A stretch of 12,259 bases of DNA from Bacteroidales bacterium (GCA_004555145.1 SFJB01000038.1:1-12259); one strand, 5' to 3'. Positions 1 to 7,773 are shown, numbered from the stretch's first letter. Notes: generated by a model from the sequence alone, not told the origin. A program made the numbers and translations.

Positions 1-278
1 TTGATATAAGACTGCCATACCTCGTCCCTGATGGCCTTTTCCTGATCGGCATTGCCTGAGCCTCCATATATGTTCTTCAGCCCGTCGATTCTGCTCTGGA
101 ATTCTCCGATGGTCACGTTCTGCCCGTCGATTACGGCTACCCTGTGAGCTTTAGCGGTGTCTCCGCTGAACAATTTCATCAAGGTGTCGTTATCAAGGAT
201 GAAAAGGAGCAGAGAAAGACCGATAATCACCGAAATTACTATTCCGAATTTTGTTCTGATGGTATCTAATGCTGCCAT
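1..278 (-). CDS. PpiD/SurA-type periplasmic peptidyl-prolyl isomerase, N-terminal part (partial)
   Basis: This is the first 92 codons of a gene that continues beyond the left edge. The protein begins MAALDTIRTKFGIVISVIIG. It has a short basic cytoplasmic stretch, one hydrophobic segment at about residues 12-28, and then a soluble part containing VAVIDGQNVTIGEFQSRID. A single N-terminal anchor followed by a 'V..IDG..it..EFq.ri' SurA-N element is the layout of PpiD-like chaperone/isomerases, which sit in the inner membrane and help fold outer-membrane proteins in the periplasm. The isomerase (parvulin) domain would lie outside the window, so its presence is inferred. The ATG at 276-278 is chosen because the membrane segment follows directly. 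The gene is last in a leftward cluster after lptC, with a 70-nt gap, fitting a role in envelope biogenesis. An inactive SurA-N-only protein cannot be excluded. Confidence 0.8.
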   Translation of the reverse strand, partial: MAALDTIRTKFGIVISVIIGLSLLLFILDNDTLMKLFSGDTAKAHRVAVIDGQNVTIGEFQSRIDGLKNIYGGSGNADQEKAIRDEVWQSYI

Positions 279-319
279 ATTTATTGTTTTTTATTGTTTT
301 TCAAATCGATTGTGGGCCG

Positions 320-327
320 CGAAGTTA
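320..327 (-). promoter_or_regulatory. Candidate -7 promoter element for the PpiD-like gene
   Basis: On the minus strand this reads TAACTTCG, one mismatch from the Bacteroidota -7 consensus TAnnTTTG. It lies about 40 nt before the ATG at 278, in the only gap (279-348) of the downstream part of the cluster. No convincing -33 TTTG was found at the expected spacing, so this is tentative. The leader that follows contains a perfect tandem 10-mer at 281-300. Confidence 0.35.
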
Positions 328-348
328 AGAAAAAATCGGCAATAGTGC

Positions 349-984
349 TCATTTTTTAGGCATAGGGCCTACAAAATTGATTGAATCTAGCACTACCTTG
401 GTAGAATCCTGAACCACATATCCATAGCCGTCGAACGGTTTGAGGAGTATTGCGTTCCGGGCCTTTTCGTCGGACTGCATGCCATAGCCCTGCATCATTC
501 CGTCGCGTGAATACATTTTCACGTAGCAGTGGGTATATATCTTCTGTTCCGAACGGTTCCAGTATAAGGTGTCGGTTTCCATTGTCTCGTTCTTGATTAC
601 GTTCCGTATGCGCACGTTTCCGAACGCTTCCCACTTCTCGCTTCCATCCCGGAATTTGAAGTGACGTGCAGTGCGGGCCGTAATGACGGTCTCCAGACTC
701 CCCTGCTCATCGTAGGAATAGACAGAAAAGCCGTTCTTGAAATAATCCAGGTCAAGACTGTCCGATTCGTATCTTTCCATGAGGGTGGCCTCCATACGGG
801 ATTCGAGCACACCGTTGGTAGTCTGGACTATGAACATACTGTCCACACTCTGGACAGGATACATGAAAGGATCTGTCTCTTCTTCCCCGCCTTTTCCTTT
901 ACACGATAAAACGACCAAGAGACTGGCTGCCATTGCAGCCAGTCTCCTGAATATGGAAATTCCGATGTTAACTTCGCTTCCCAA
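349..984 (-). CDS. lptC: LptC-like LPS export lipoprotein
   Basis: Predicted protein of 211 residues. LptC is the single-pass or lipid-anchored periplasmic component that takes lipopolysaccharide from the LptBFG transporter and passes it to LptA. The N-terminus has basic residues (FRR at 12-14), a hydrophobic stretch and a lipobox-like VLSC with Cys28 as the probable lipidated residue. The rest reads as a beta-rich LptC/OstA fold: YSYDEQGSLETVITARTARH, then KWEAFGNVRIRN, ETMETDTLYWNRSEQKIYTH and GMMQGYGMQSD, matching the 'write out unmodified/modified layer' repeats of this family. The start used is TTG at 984, 2 nt after the TPR gene stop; no ATG gives a full signal sequence, since the ATG at 933 would leave only ten residues before the Cys and no basic residue. 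The tight spacing suggests translational coupling. Bacteroidota LptC proteins are divergent, so the call rests on pattern and lipobox rather than a catalytic motif. Confidence 0.8.
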   Translation of the reverse strand: MGSEVNIGISIFRRLAAMAASLLVVLSCKGKGGEEETDPFMYPVQSVDSMFIVQTTNGVLESRMEATLMERYESDSLDLDYFKNGFSVYSYDEQGSLETVITARTARHFKFRDGSEKWEAFGNVRIRNVIKNETMETDTLYWNRSEQKIYTHCYVKMYSRDGMMQGYGMQSDEKARNAILLKPFDGYGYVVQDSTKVVLDSINFVGPMPKK

Positions 985-986
985 AA

Positions 987-2297
987 CTACTTCTGAGTCC
1001 TTACTATGGTGTTGGCAGACATTCCGCCGGCGCTTACCCTGTAGCTCTGACCGTTCTGTACTCCGTACATAAAGGCCTCGCTGGTCTCAGGGAAGTATTT
1101 GGAATAAGAGGAAATCAGGGAGTTGCACTCCTCGGTGAGGGACTCGTCAGCATTCTTTGCTTTTACGAGGTAATCTACTGCAACCCAGTAAGGAGCCCTC
1201 TTCTCGATGTAGTCGCCATTGGAGGTTACTGAGCCCCAGGCGGTACCGCAGATAAGGTAGCACTTGCCTGCAAGCGCAGGATTCAGATCTATGGCCTTGT
1301 TGGCTGCATCGACAGACTTCGCATATTTGCCGTTCTTGAGGCTGTACGCAGCAAGCTCGTAGTAGTAGTCGGCGTCGGTTGCAAGGTCGGACTCTTCGAA
1401 AGCGATTGCCTTTTCGAGGGAGGATACAGCTGCATCGAACTCGTTCCTTGAAGAATAGAGTTTGTAGAGTATGTACGAGGTCTTGTAGGAAGGATCGAGT
1501 TCACTCTTCTTGCTGATTGCGGAGAGGAAGAGGTCGTTGTCCATACAGCCCTCGGTGGAGCTCATCATATTCACTATCTTGCTTACGAGATCCAGATTCT
1601 CAGGATCGGCCTCGAAACGTGGGGTGAACAGGGCGATAAGGTTATCGCAGCTGGCTACGTTGCTGGTAATGAATATGTTCTCTATGTCTGCCTTAGTCTT
1701 CTCAAGAGCCTCTGAAGAAGTCATCTGCTCGAGAGCCGCCATTGTGGACTCGTAGTCGTCGATAACCTGCTCGGCATCCAGGATTCCGGACTTGTAGAGA
1801 CTTACCGCGGAATTGAAACGGAAGAGGTAAATCTGAGCTTTGGTCTGCTTTCCGTTGGCTGCGATTATCTCGTTGCAACCCTTGTAGAGAACCTCAGGCT
1901 CGTCCTGCAGGTAGTTGATCATATCCAGTCCCTTGTTGTTCATCGCAGTGACGGCGTACTTCGGATAGTACTCTGCCCTGAGATCGTGGAGGGTCATAAG
2001 GGTGTCGATAAGGCCCTGCTTGAGGAAAGAATTGTTGCGGTTGCGGGTGATTTCCTTCCTTACGAGGGTAGTACCGTCTATGAGCATGGTCTGGTTGGCG
2101 GTAGGAGGGCAGACTTTGAAGGCCTTTCTCCAGTTAGGGAGAGCCTGGTCATAGTTCTTCTGCTTGAAATACTCCTTGTAATAGGAAAGATAGGTGATGC
2201 ATTCCGCACTGTCCTTGCCGTACTTTCCCTGAGCGGAAGAATCCACGGCAAAACAAATCATCAACACTGAAACTGCTAAGAATAATAACTTTTTCAT
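987..2297 (-). CDS. Secreted tetratricopeptide-repeat protein, conserved Bacteroidota type
   Basis: Protein of 436 residues. A clear signal peptide (MKKLLFLAVSVLMICFAV, probable cleavage after SSAQ near residue 23) sends it to the periplasm or outer membrane; there is no lipobox. Helical repeat units are visible at about 35-65 (YYKEYFKQKNYDQALPNWRKA), 272-302 (YKLYSSRNEFDAAVSSLEKAI) and 310-345 (YYYELAAYSLKNGKYAKSVD then AANKAIDLNP), the last two being good TPRs. The C-terminus (YFPETSEAFMYGVQNGQSYR) is a short non-repeat tail. TPR proteins are scaffolds; no enzymatic motif is seen and the partner is unknown. It lies between an outer-membrane barrel gene (27 nt upstream) and lptC (2 nt downstream), so a part in envelope assembly or LPS/outer-membrane protein handling is inferred from position only. 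Start: ATG at 2297, the only one preceding the signal peptide. Confidence 0.85.
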   Translation of the reverse strand: MKKLLFLAVSVLMICFAVDSSAQGKYGKDSAECITYLSYYKEYFKQKNYDQALPNWRKAFKVCPPTANQTMLIDGTTLVRKEITRNRNNSFLKQGLIDTLMTLHDLRAEYYPKYAVTAMNNKGLDMINYLQDEPEVLYKGCNEIIAANGKQTKAQIYLFRFNSAVSLYKSGILDAEQVIDDYESTMAALEQMTSSEALEKTKADIENIFITSNVASCDNLIALFTPRFEADPENLDLVSKIVNMMSSTEGCMDNDLFLSAISKKSELDPSYKTSYILYKLYSSRNEFDAAVSSLEKAIAFEESDLATDADYYYELAAYSLKNGKYAKSVDAANKAIDLNPALAGKCYLICGTAWGSVTSNGDYIEKRAPYWVAVDYLVKAKNADESLTEECNSLISSYSKYFPETSEAFMYGVQNGQSYRVSAGGMSANTIVRTQK

Positions 2298-2324
2298 ATA
2301 TCTCTTTGATTTTTTTGATTACAA

Positions 2325-3665
2325 CTATTTGTACATCGTCTTCTGGAACCAGATATCGTGGAGATTCATCCCGACGAAAATGGTTGCATAATGCTCTCCA
2401 ACCATCGATCTGTCCTTGAAGTTGCCCTTTCTGCCGAAATCCAGGCCTACCGTTATCCCGTTGTTTCCCTTGAACACAGGGAATGTCATACCAAGAGTTA
2501 TGCCAATCGCATCGACATTGCGTCCCGAAGGGTCCAGGCAATAGTATTGACGGTCAAAATAGAGGCCTCCCCTATAGCTGACTTTCTTCATATAGTAACG
2601 TATGTCGTTTCGGTTCGGAGTGTATTCGAAACCGGCCCTGAATGACTGCGAAACCGTACTTCTGAAAGTAGAGGAACTGCCTTCCACCATAGTTCCCTGA
2701 TAGGAGTCGAAACCGGATTTTCTCCAGTCCGAACGCAGATAGTCGAATTCCACCGACCAGTTCTCTCCGGAACTCAGGGATATGCCCACTCCGAGTTCAT
2801 CACCGAAACGGAGCTTTCCGCTGTTGCGGAGGGTATCCGTCCTGAATATCAGGGTATCCGAAACCTCGGAAGCGGTGGCAAAGCGATAAACGTTGGCATA
2901 TCCGCCCATATTCGTTGAAAGGCGATAGGTGGCTCCGAGCGTAAGGCTCAGGTCTGATCCGAGTTTCTGCTCGTACTGAAGGCCGAACTTGCCTGTGGTT
3001 CCCCTCAACTGCATCGTGTAGCCGCTGTTGATTGCCCTGTAGGACTCATCGGTATATACGGTGTTGCTGACCTTGTCTATGGTTCCGAAGTAATAGATGA
3101 ATTCGGCACCTACCGAGAGACGCTTCCAGAAAGTTGCGCCTGCACCCACGAAGAACTGATAGACTCCGCCCTGACCGTAGGACTGATAGGTTACGTTGCC
3201 TGTTTTTCCTATGATGTCCGGGTCGGTCTCGTGGGAAGTGAAATCATATCCCACGTCGCTGAAAGGGGTGATGCCGACCATAAAGGCGGATGAGCGCCAT
3301 ATAGGAAAGCTGAGTACGAAGTCGGAAATGTTGAAGGTGTTGTTTGCCGACTTGAACTTGCCGGCATCCGTGGTCTGATTGAAAACCTTATTGTTCTCGA
3401 TGACACCGAAGTCCGCCATAAAGGAAAGCGAATCCCTCGCGGTCACCGCGGCAGGATTGGTGAAGTTTATGACACGACGGTTTCGGGTTGCGATTCCCAC
3501 TCCTCCCATACTGCGGGTATATGCGGAACCTTCCTTGAATATGTCGCCGACTCCATAGACGGAATAAGGCGAATACGCATTGTGCGCACCACTCTGCGCA
3601 GTAGCGTCAATACACAAAAAAAAGGCAAGTACCGCCAGTAAGAGTACTTTACAGTTTACTTTCAT
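2325..3665 (-). CDS. Outer-membrane beta-barrel protein, FadL/OmpP1-like
   Basis: Protein of 446 residues with a signal peptide (hydrophobic core LLLAVLAFFLCI, probable cleavage after ATAQ at residue 24). The mature N-terminus has YSPYSVYGVGDI and GSAYTRSMGGVGIA, followed by INFTNPAAV (about 66-74). An NPA motif after a glycine-rich 'G..GIA' stretch is typical of the FadL/OmpP1 barrel superfamily. The remainder alternates polar and aromatic residues in amphipathic strands (for example LSVGAEFIYYFGTI, LSLTLGATYRLST, ITVGLDFGRKG, ATIFVGMNL), as expected of an outer-membrane barrel. Substrate is unknown; hydrophobic-compound uptake is the known role of FadL, but many Bacteroidota relatives are uncharacterised. 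The ATG at 3663-3665 lies inside the end of coaX, giving a 17-nt overlap that implies translational coupling. It is followed after 27 nt by the TPR gene, its likely operon partner. Confidence 0.8.
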   Translation of the reverse strand: MKVNCKVLLLAVLAFFLCIDATAQSGAHNAYSPYSVYGVGDIFKEGSAYTRSMGGVGIATRNRRVINFTNPAAVTARDSLSFMADFGVIENNKVFNQTTDAGKFKSANNTFNISDFVLSFPIWRSSAFMVGITPFSDVGYDFTSHETDPDIIGKTGNVTYQSYGQGGVYQFFVGAGATFWKRLSVGAEFIYYFGTIDKVSNTVYTDESYRAINSGYTMQLRGTTGKFGLQYEQKLGSDLSLTLGATYRLSTNMGGYANVYRFATASEVSDTLIFRTDTLRNSGKLRFGDELGVGISLSSGENWSVEFDYLRSDWRKSGFDSYQGTMVEGSSSTFRSTVSQSFRAGFEYTPNRNDIRYYMKKVSYRGGLYFDRQYYCLDPSGRNVDAIGITLGMTFPVFKGNNGITVGLDFGRKGNFKDRSMVGEHYATIFVGMNLHDIWFQKTMYK

Positions 3666-4374
3666 AAAATTCTTCAGCTACTAAAGCCAACCCCATCAGT
3701 ACAAGGTTACAAATTACAAAGATGGAGTTTTTCATTTTCTTTGCAAAAAAATTCGCATCGCCACCGGTAAATACGGCTATATTTCCGGGGTTTGCATCAA
3801 GATGCCCCTGTATTTCAAACATTATGCCCGAAAGAATCCCGAACTCTATGGATGAGTTGAGGGAAGTGCCCTCTGAAGGTATTTCCTCAGGGGTGTCCAG
3901 CAGCGGAAGTGACTTGGAATAACGGAATATGGATTTGAATCTGGTACGGCATCCCGGGGATATGGAGCCGTTCACGTAGCGACCTTCCGAATCGGTACGG
4001 TCAATGCTTAGGGTAGTGCCTAAATCGAAGACGGTCACTGCCTTTCCCTTGAAGAGAAAACGGGAGGCGATGATGGATGCTGCCCTGTCCGGGCTGATCC
4101 AGGCCGGCAGCTGATGGGAGGAATTGACGGCGGTGCAGTGAGGATCCATAATCACCAGCTCGCCGCAGCGCCCTGACAGAGTGGATTTCCATTTGAGAGG
4201 TATTTCGGAAACCGATGAAAGCACCATTACGTCCGCCCTCTCCCCCTCTGTGAGGGAAAGTATGAAATCGAAACTCTTTTCACCCTGGTACCTGAAAATC
4301 TTACCGAGGGTCATTCCATCCGACCAGGTGGCCTTTAAAGCCGTATTCCCTATTTCAACCAGTAGATTGTGCAT
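3649..4374 (-). CDS. coaX: Type III pantothenate kinase CoaX
   Basis: Protein of 241 residues. CoaX phosphorylates pantothenate with ATP in the cytoplasm, the first committed step of coenzyme A synthesis. It is an ASKHA-fold enzyme. Visible motifs in order: EIGNT (7-11) for the phosphate-1 loop normally written DxGNT; PAWISPDRAAS with Asp96-Arg97 matching the family GxDR motif that holds a catalytic aspartate; VFDLGTTLSID (115-125) for DxGTAxTxD; NGSISPG (135-141) for GGxIxPG; TGGDA (203-207); and NLVLMGLALVAEE near the C-terminus. Length is close to the usual 240-260. The first-motif Asp is replaced by Glu7, which is unusual. The ATG at 4374 starts 1 nt past the mfd stop, and the gene's end overlaps the next gene, so it is embedded in a coupled transcript. 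A regulatory or weakly active relative (Baf-like) is possible. Confidence 0.9.
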   Translation of the reverse strand: MHNLLVEIGNTALKATWSDGMTLGKIFRYQGEKSFDFILSLTEGERADVMVLSSVSEIPLKWKSTLSGRCGELVIMDPHCTAVNSSHQLPAWISPDRAASIIASRFLFKGKAVTVFDLGTTLSIDRTDSEGRYVNGSISPGCRTRFKSIFRYSKSLPLLDTPEEIPSEGTSLNSSIEFGILSGIMFEIQGHLDANPGNIAVFTGGDANFFAKKMKNSIFVICNLVLMGLALVAEEFYESKL

Positions 4375-4375
4375 A

Positions 4376-7300
4376 TCATTTTATCTTTCTCAGCAATTCG
4401 AGGGCACGGGATGTGCCGTCAACGTTGCGGCATACTATCTTGAGCCTGTCGTTGCTCTGTTTCAGTTCATAATATTTCGCGTTGTCCGGAAGGGATATTC
4501 TCTCCAGCGTTTTTGAGAATTCACCCGACTTGTAGAAAGGGGACAGGGGATTGGATATGAAGAAACATATCATTATGCCGTTCTTGACTATCACCTTCTC
4601 AAAGCCCAGGGAAGCGGCAATATTCCTTATCCTTACTATATCGAAAAGCCTTTCCACCTCAGGAGGCATCTTTCCGAATCGGTCCTCCATCATCGAATGT
4701 ATGCGGTCCAGCTGCTTTCCCTCGCCTGCCGAGTCCATATCCTTGTATATGCGTATCTTTTCCGCATTCACGTCTATGTAATCGTCCGGAATCAGCGCAA
4801 GCTGGTCCGTTTCGACCGTGCAGTCGGATATGTACGAAGACTCGTCCCTGCGGGTGCTTATCCCGCTCTCCATTCCGAGTTCCTCTATGGCTTCCTGGAG
4901 TATCTTCTGATAGGTTTCGAAACCCATGTCCGTGATGAATCCGCTCTGTTCGGCGCCGAGAAGATTGCCTGCTCCCCTTATGTCCAGGTCCTGCATTGCT
5001 ATGCTGAAGCCGCTCCCCAGGTCCGAGAAGGATTCTATTGCCTTCAGCCTGCGCCTGGCCTCGTCCGTAACGGAAGCCAGAGGAGGCACTATCAGATAGC
5101 AGAATGCCCTCTTGTTCGACCTTCCCACACGGCCCCTCAGCTGGTGGAGGTCGCTCAGACCTATGTTCTGTGCCTGATTGATGAGTATGGTGTTGGCGTT
5201 TGGAATATCGAGACCGTTTTCTATTATGGTTGTGCAGAGCAGCAGGTCATATTCCCCCTTCATGAAAGCAAGTATCTTGTTTTCAAGCACCTTTGCCTCC
5301 ATCTGACCGTGGGCCACGCATATCCTCATATCCGGAACCAGCCCGTGGAGTATGTTGTATATGCCATCCAGTTCCTCCACCCTGTTGTGCAGGAAGAATA
5401 TCTGTCCGTCGCGGTTCAGCTCGTAATTTATTATGCTGCGTATCTCCTCCTTATCAAAAAGTATGATTTCGGTCTGAACGGGAATCCTGTTCGGCGGTGG
5501 AGTGTTTATTATGGAAAGGTCCCTGGCTCCGAGGAGCGAGAACTGGAGGGTTCTCGGAATAGGAGTGGCGGTCAGGGTCAGGGTGTCGATAGACTCCTTC
5601 AGCTGACGGAGTTTTTCCTTGGAACTTACTCCGAACTTCTGCTCCTCATCTATTATCAACAGGCCCAGATCCTTGAACTCGAATGCGGAATTCAGAAGTT
5701 TGTGGGTGCCTATGATTATGTCTATGCCGCCTTTTTTGAGTCTTTCCTTTATGTCGGATATTTCTTTTGCGCTGCGCAGCCTGCTCACGTATTCCACATT
5801 GCACGGGAAGTCCTTCAGACGGGAACTGAAGGTGTTGTAGTGCTGCAGGCAGAGTATGGTTGTAGGTACGAGAACGGCAACCTGCTTGCTGTCCGCAACG
5901 GCCTTGAAGGCAGCCCTTATGGCAACTTCCGTCTTTCCGAATCCTACGTCTCCGCAGACCAGACGGTCCATAGGACAAGTGTCCTCCATATCCCTCTTTG
6001 TAGCAGCAACCGCCTTTTCCTGATCCGGAGTGTCCTCATACATAAATGAGGATTCCAATTCCGTCTGGAGGTAGGTGTCCGGGGAGAAGGCAAAGCCTTT
6101 GGAGGCCTTTCTCCTGGCGTAAAGCTTGATCAGGTCCTTGGCTATATCCTTGACCCTGGATTTGGCTGAGGCCTTGAGATTCTGCCAGGCCTTCGAACCC
6201 AGACGGTTTATTTTAGGCGGCTCGGAATCCTTTGATTTGAAACGGGATATCTTGTGGAGCGAGTGCACGGAAAGGAAGATGGTGTCATTGTCCTTGAACA
6301 TAAGTTTCACCACTTCGTGCATACGGCCCCTGTCGTCCTTCATCCTGACCAGTCCTCCAAAAACGCAGACTCCGTAATCTATATGCACTACATAGTCGCC
6401 TATATTGAAGGAACTCAGTTCGTTGATGGTAAGCTGTTCGCTCTTTTCGACGCTGCGGCGCATCCTCACCCTGTGGAAGCGGTCGAAAATCTCGTGGTCC
6501 GAATATATGCAGCAACGGCTCTCGTGGTCTATGAAACCGTTGTGCAGGTTCTTGCCTTCTACCATTTCCGGCACCGTTCCCTCTTCGGCGAGTATTATGC
6601 TTCGGAGTCTTTCCAGCTGGGAGCGTTTTTCTCCGTATATATATACCTTATATCCCTTTTCGAGCCTGTTTTTTATATCCTGTATCAGCAAGTCGAAATT
6701 CTTGTTGAACGCAGGCTGCGGACTGATGTCGAAGCGTATCGGACTGGCTTTCACAGCCGAAAGGGGAGTCTCCAGATATACCTTTCTGAAAGGGGAGAGC
6801 CTGCTGAAGAATTCCCTTTCCCTGTAGGAATCGGAGGAGTCCAGCCAGACTATGCAGTCCTCGGGAAGGATATCGCTTATGAAAAGGCCCTCCGTATCGC
6901 TGTCGGAAGCCATATCCCCGTATATGTCCACCTTGTCCACAGACTCCTTCGAGAGCTGGGTATTGGTGTCGAAGGTATATATCTTCTCTATTTCGTTGCC
7001 GAAAAGGGAGAGGCGGAATGGGTAGTTGAAGGAATATGAAAATATGTCCACTACTCCGCCGCGAAGCGTGTATTGTCCTGGCTCGGATACGAAATCAACG
7101 TTTTCGAAGCCGGCTTCCGAAAGTATGGACGATATCTCGTCGTGGGATATTTCGTCTCCGGCTTTCAGACTGAGCAGAGGGCTTAATGCATCACTGGAGG
7201 ATGGAAGTCTTTCTTCAAGGGCTTCCGGGTAGCTTACTATCACCGTTCCCGGCTCACAGGAGCGTATCTTCCCTATGGCTGAGGTTCGCTGGACCCCGAG

Positions 7301-7567
7301 GGAAGATTTGTAATTGCTCCTTACGGCATTCTTTCCTGAATCTGGGAGATAGAACACCTTGTCCCCCTCGGTCAGATTATAGAGGTCGGCCGCACAATAT
7401 TCCGCTGATTCCTTGTCCGGCAATACTGCCAGACTGATTCCGGCACCGCGGGCAGCGGATAGCACAAACCACCTGGCCGAAAGGAAAAGCCCCTGGCAAT
7501 AAATATCCTTCTGTCCGGAAGCGAGGGCTTCCTGCAATGCTGCCGTACTATGTTCCGATATCAACAT
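4376..7567 (-). CDS. mfd: Transcription-repair coupling factor Mfd
   Basis: Protein of 1063 residues, a little shorter than E. coli Mfd (1148). Mfd pushes stalled RNA polymerase off damaged template with ATP-driven translocase activity and recruits UvrA. Domains in order: N-terminal UvrB-like module (about 1-300, with YTLRGGVVDIFSY at 166-178); RNA-polymerase-interacting domain from about 386 (FNIGDYVVHIDYGVCVFGG); RecG-like superfamily 2 translocase with Walker A GDVGFGKTE (539-547), DEEQ box (640-643; DEEH in E. coli), TATPIPRT (666-673), TIIENGLDIPNANT (780-793) and GRVGRSN (812-818); and a C-terminal TRCF/D7 domain (about 910-1063). All translocase motifs are intact. The ATG at 7565-7567 is preceded by an AT-rich leader without Shine-Dalgarno, and the immediate upstream region is a phased repeat array. 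It appears to be the first gene of the leftward cluster, diverging from ruvB. Confidence 0.97.
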   Translation of the reverse strand: MLISEHSTAALQEALASGQKDIYCQGLFLSARWFVLSAARGAGISLAVLPDKESAEYCAADLYNLTEGDKVFYLPDSGKNAVRSNYKSSLGVQRTSAIGKIRSCEPGTVIVSYPEALEERLPSSSDALSPLLSLKAGDEISHDEISSILSEAGFENVDFVSEPGQYTLRGGVVDIFSYSFNYPFRLSLFGNEIEKIYTFDTNTQLSKESVDKVDIYGDMASDSDTEGLFISDILPEDCIVWLDSSDSYREREFFSRLSPFRKVYLETPLSAVKASPIRFDISPQPAFNKNFDLLIQDIKNRLEKGYKVYIYGEKRSQLERLRSIILAEEGTVPEMVEGKNLHNGFIDHESRCCIYSDHEIFDRFHRVRMRRSVEKSEQLTINELSSFNIGDYVVHIDYGVCVFGGLVRMKDDRGRMHEVVKLMFKDNDTIFLSVHSLHKISRFKSKDSEPPKINRLGSKAWQNLKASAKSRVKDIAKDLIKLYARRKASKGFAFSPDTYLQTELESSFMYEDTPDQEKAVAATKRDMEDTCPMDRLVCGDVGFGKTEVAIRAAFKAVADSKQVAVLVPTTILCLQHYNTFSSRLKDFPCNVEYVSRLRSAKEISDIKERLKKGGIDIIIGTHKLLNSAFEFKDLGLLIIDEEQKFGVSSKEKLRQLKESIDTLTLTATPIPRTLQFSLLGARDLSIINTPPPNRIPVQTEIILFDKEEIRSIINYELNRDGQIFFLHNRVEELDGIYNILHGLVPDMRICVAHGQMEAKVLENKILAFMKGEYDLLLCTTIIENGLDIPNANTILINQAQNIGLSDLHQLRGRVGRSNKRAFCYLIVPPLASVTDEARRRLKAIESFSDLGSGFSIAMQDLDIRGAGNLLGAEQSGFITDMGFETYQKILQEAIEELGMESGISTRRDESSYISDCTVETDQLALIPDDYIDVNAEKIRIYKDMDSAGEGKQLDRIHSMMEDRFGKMPPEVERLFDIVRIRNIAASLGFEKVIVKNGIMICFFISNPLSPFYKSGEFSKTLERISLPDNAKYYELKQSNDRLKIVCRNVDGTSRALELLRKIK

Positions 7568-7570
7568 TTA

Positions 7571-7615
7571 TGTTCATAACTCTGTTGAAAACCTGTTTAT
7601 AACCCTGTTGACAGA
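7571..7615 (-). repeat. Phased array of four TGTTnAnAAC-like units
   Basis: On the plus strand: TGTTCATAAC (7571-7580), TGTTGAAAAC (7583-7592), TGTTTATAAC (7594-7603) and a weaker TGTTGACAGA (7606-7615). Start-to-start spacings are 12, 11 and 12 bp, close to one DNA helical turn. The array can also be read as two 18-mers, 7571-7588 and 7594-7611, identical at 16 of 18 positions at a 23-bp period. In the minus orientation the units are TTATGAACA, TTTTCAACA and TTATAAACA, which look like relaxed DnaA boxes. They end 4 bp from the mfd start codon, so anything bound here would also affect mfd expression. Confidence 0.75.
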
Positions 7616-7698
7616 AAAATGAAAAAGAATTTTTGAAATGAGAGGAGAATTTATATCCACCGGAATTTTTTTAATATGCAACAGGTGGCACCGCTTTT

Positions 7699-7742
7699 AT
7701 ATAAATTTCATCCCAACAGGAAATCAACATTAAAATTTATAT
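7699..7742. repeat. AT-rich 10-bp inverted repeat
   Basis: ATATAAATTT at 7699-7708 and AAATTTATAT at 7733-7742 are perfect reverse complements separated by 24 nt. The enclosed segment contains CAACAGG and ATCAACA, members of the motif family found at both ends of the spacer. It is too A/T-rich and not followed by a T-tract, so it is not a convincing terminator. It could be an easily melted element or a binding site; chance is possible in such AT-rich DNA. Confidence 0.45.
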
Positions 7743-7773
7743 TCAACTACTTATCTTTCAGTAACTTAAAAAA

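Noticed and set aside
157..345. 62-codon plus-strand open frame at the left end
   Set aside because: Overlaps the PpiD-like gene start and its leader in antisense; no recognisable protein features.
4697..6049. 450-codon plus-strand open frame opposite mfd
   Set aside because: It is fully antisense to the well-supported mfd translocase domains, its translation shows no recognisable domain, and it has no promoter or leader. It is a by-product of mfd codon bias.
6254..7039. 261-codon plus-strand open frame opposite the N-terminal part of mfd
   Set aside because: Antisense to intact mfd coding sequence; low-complexity composition and no family resemblance.
7699..7742. Inverted repeat as an intrinsic terminator
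   Set aside because: The stem has no G/C pairs, the loop is 24 nt and no T-tract follows; it also lies between two divergent genes where no terminator is needed.
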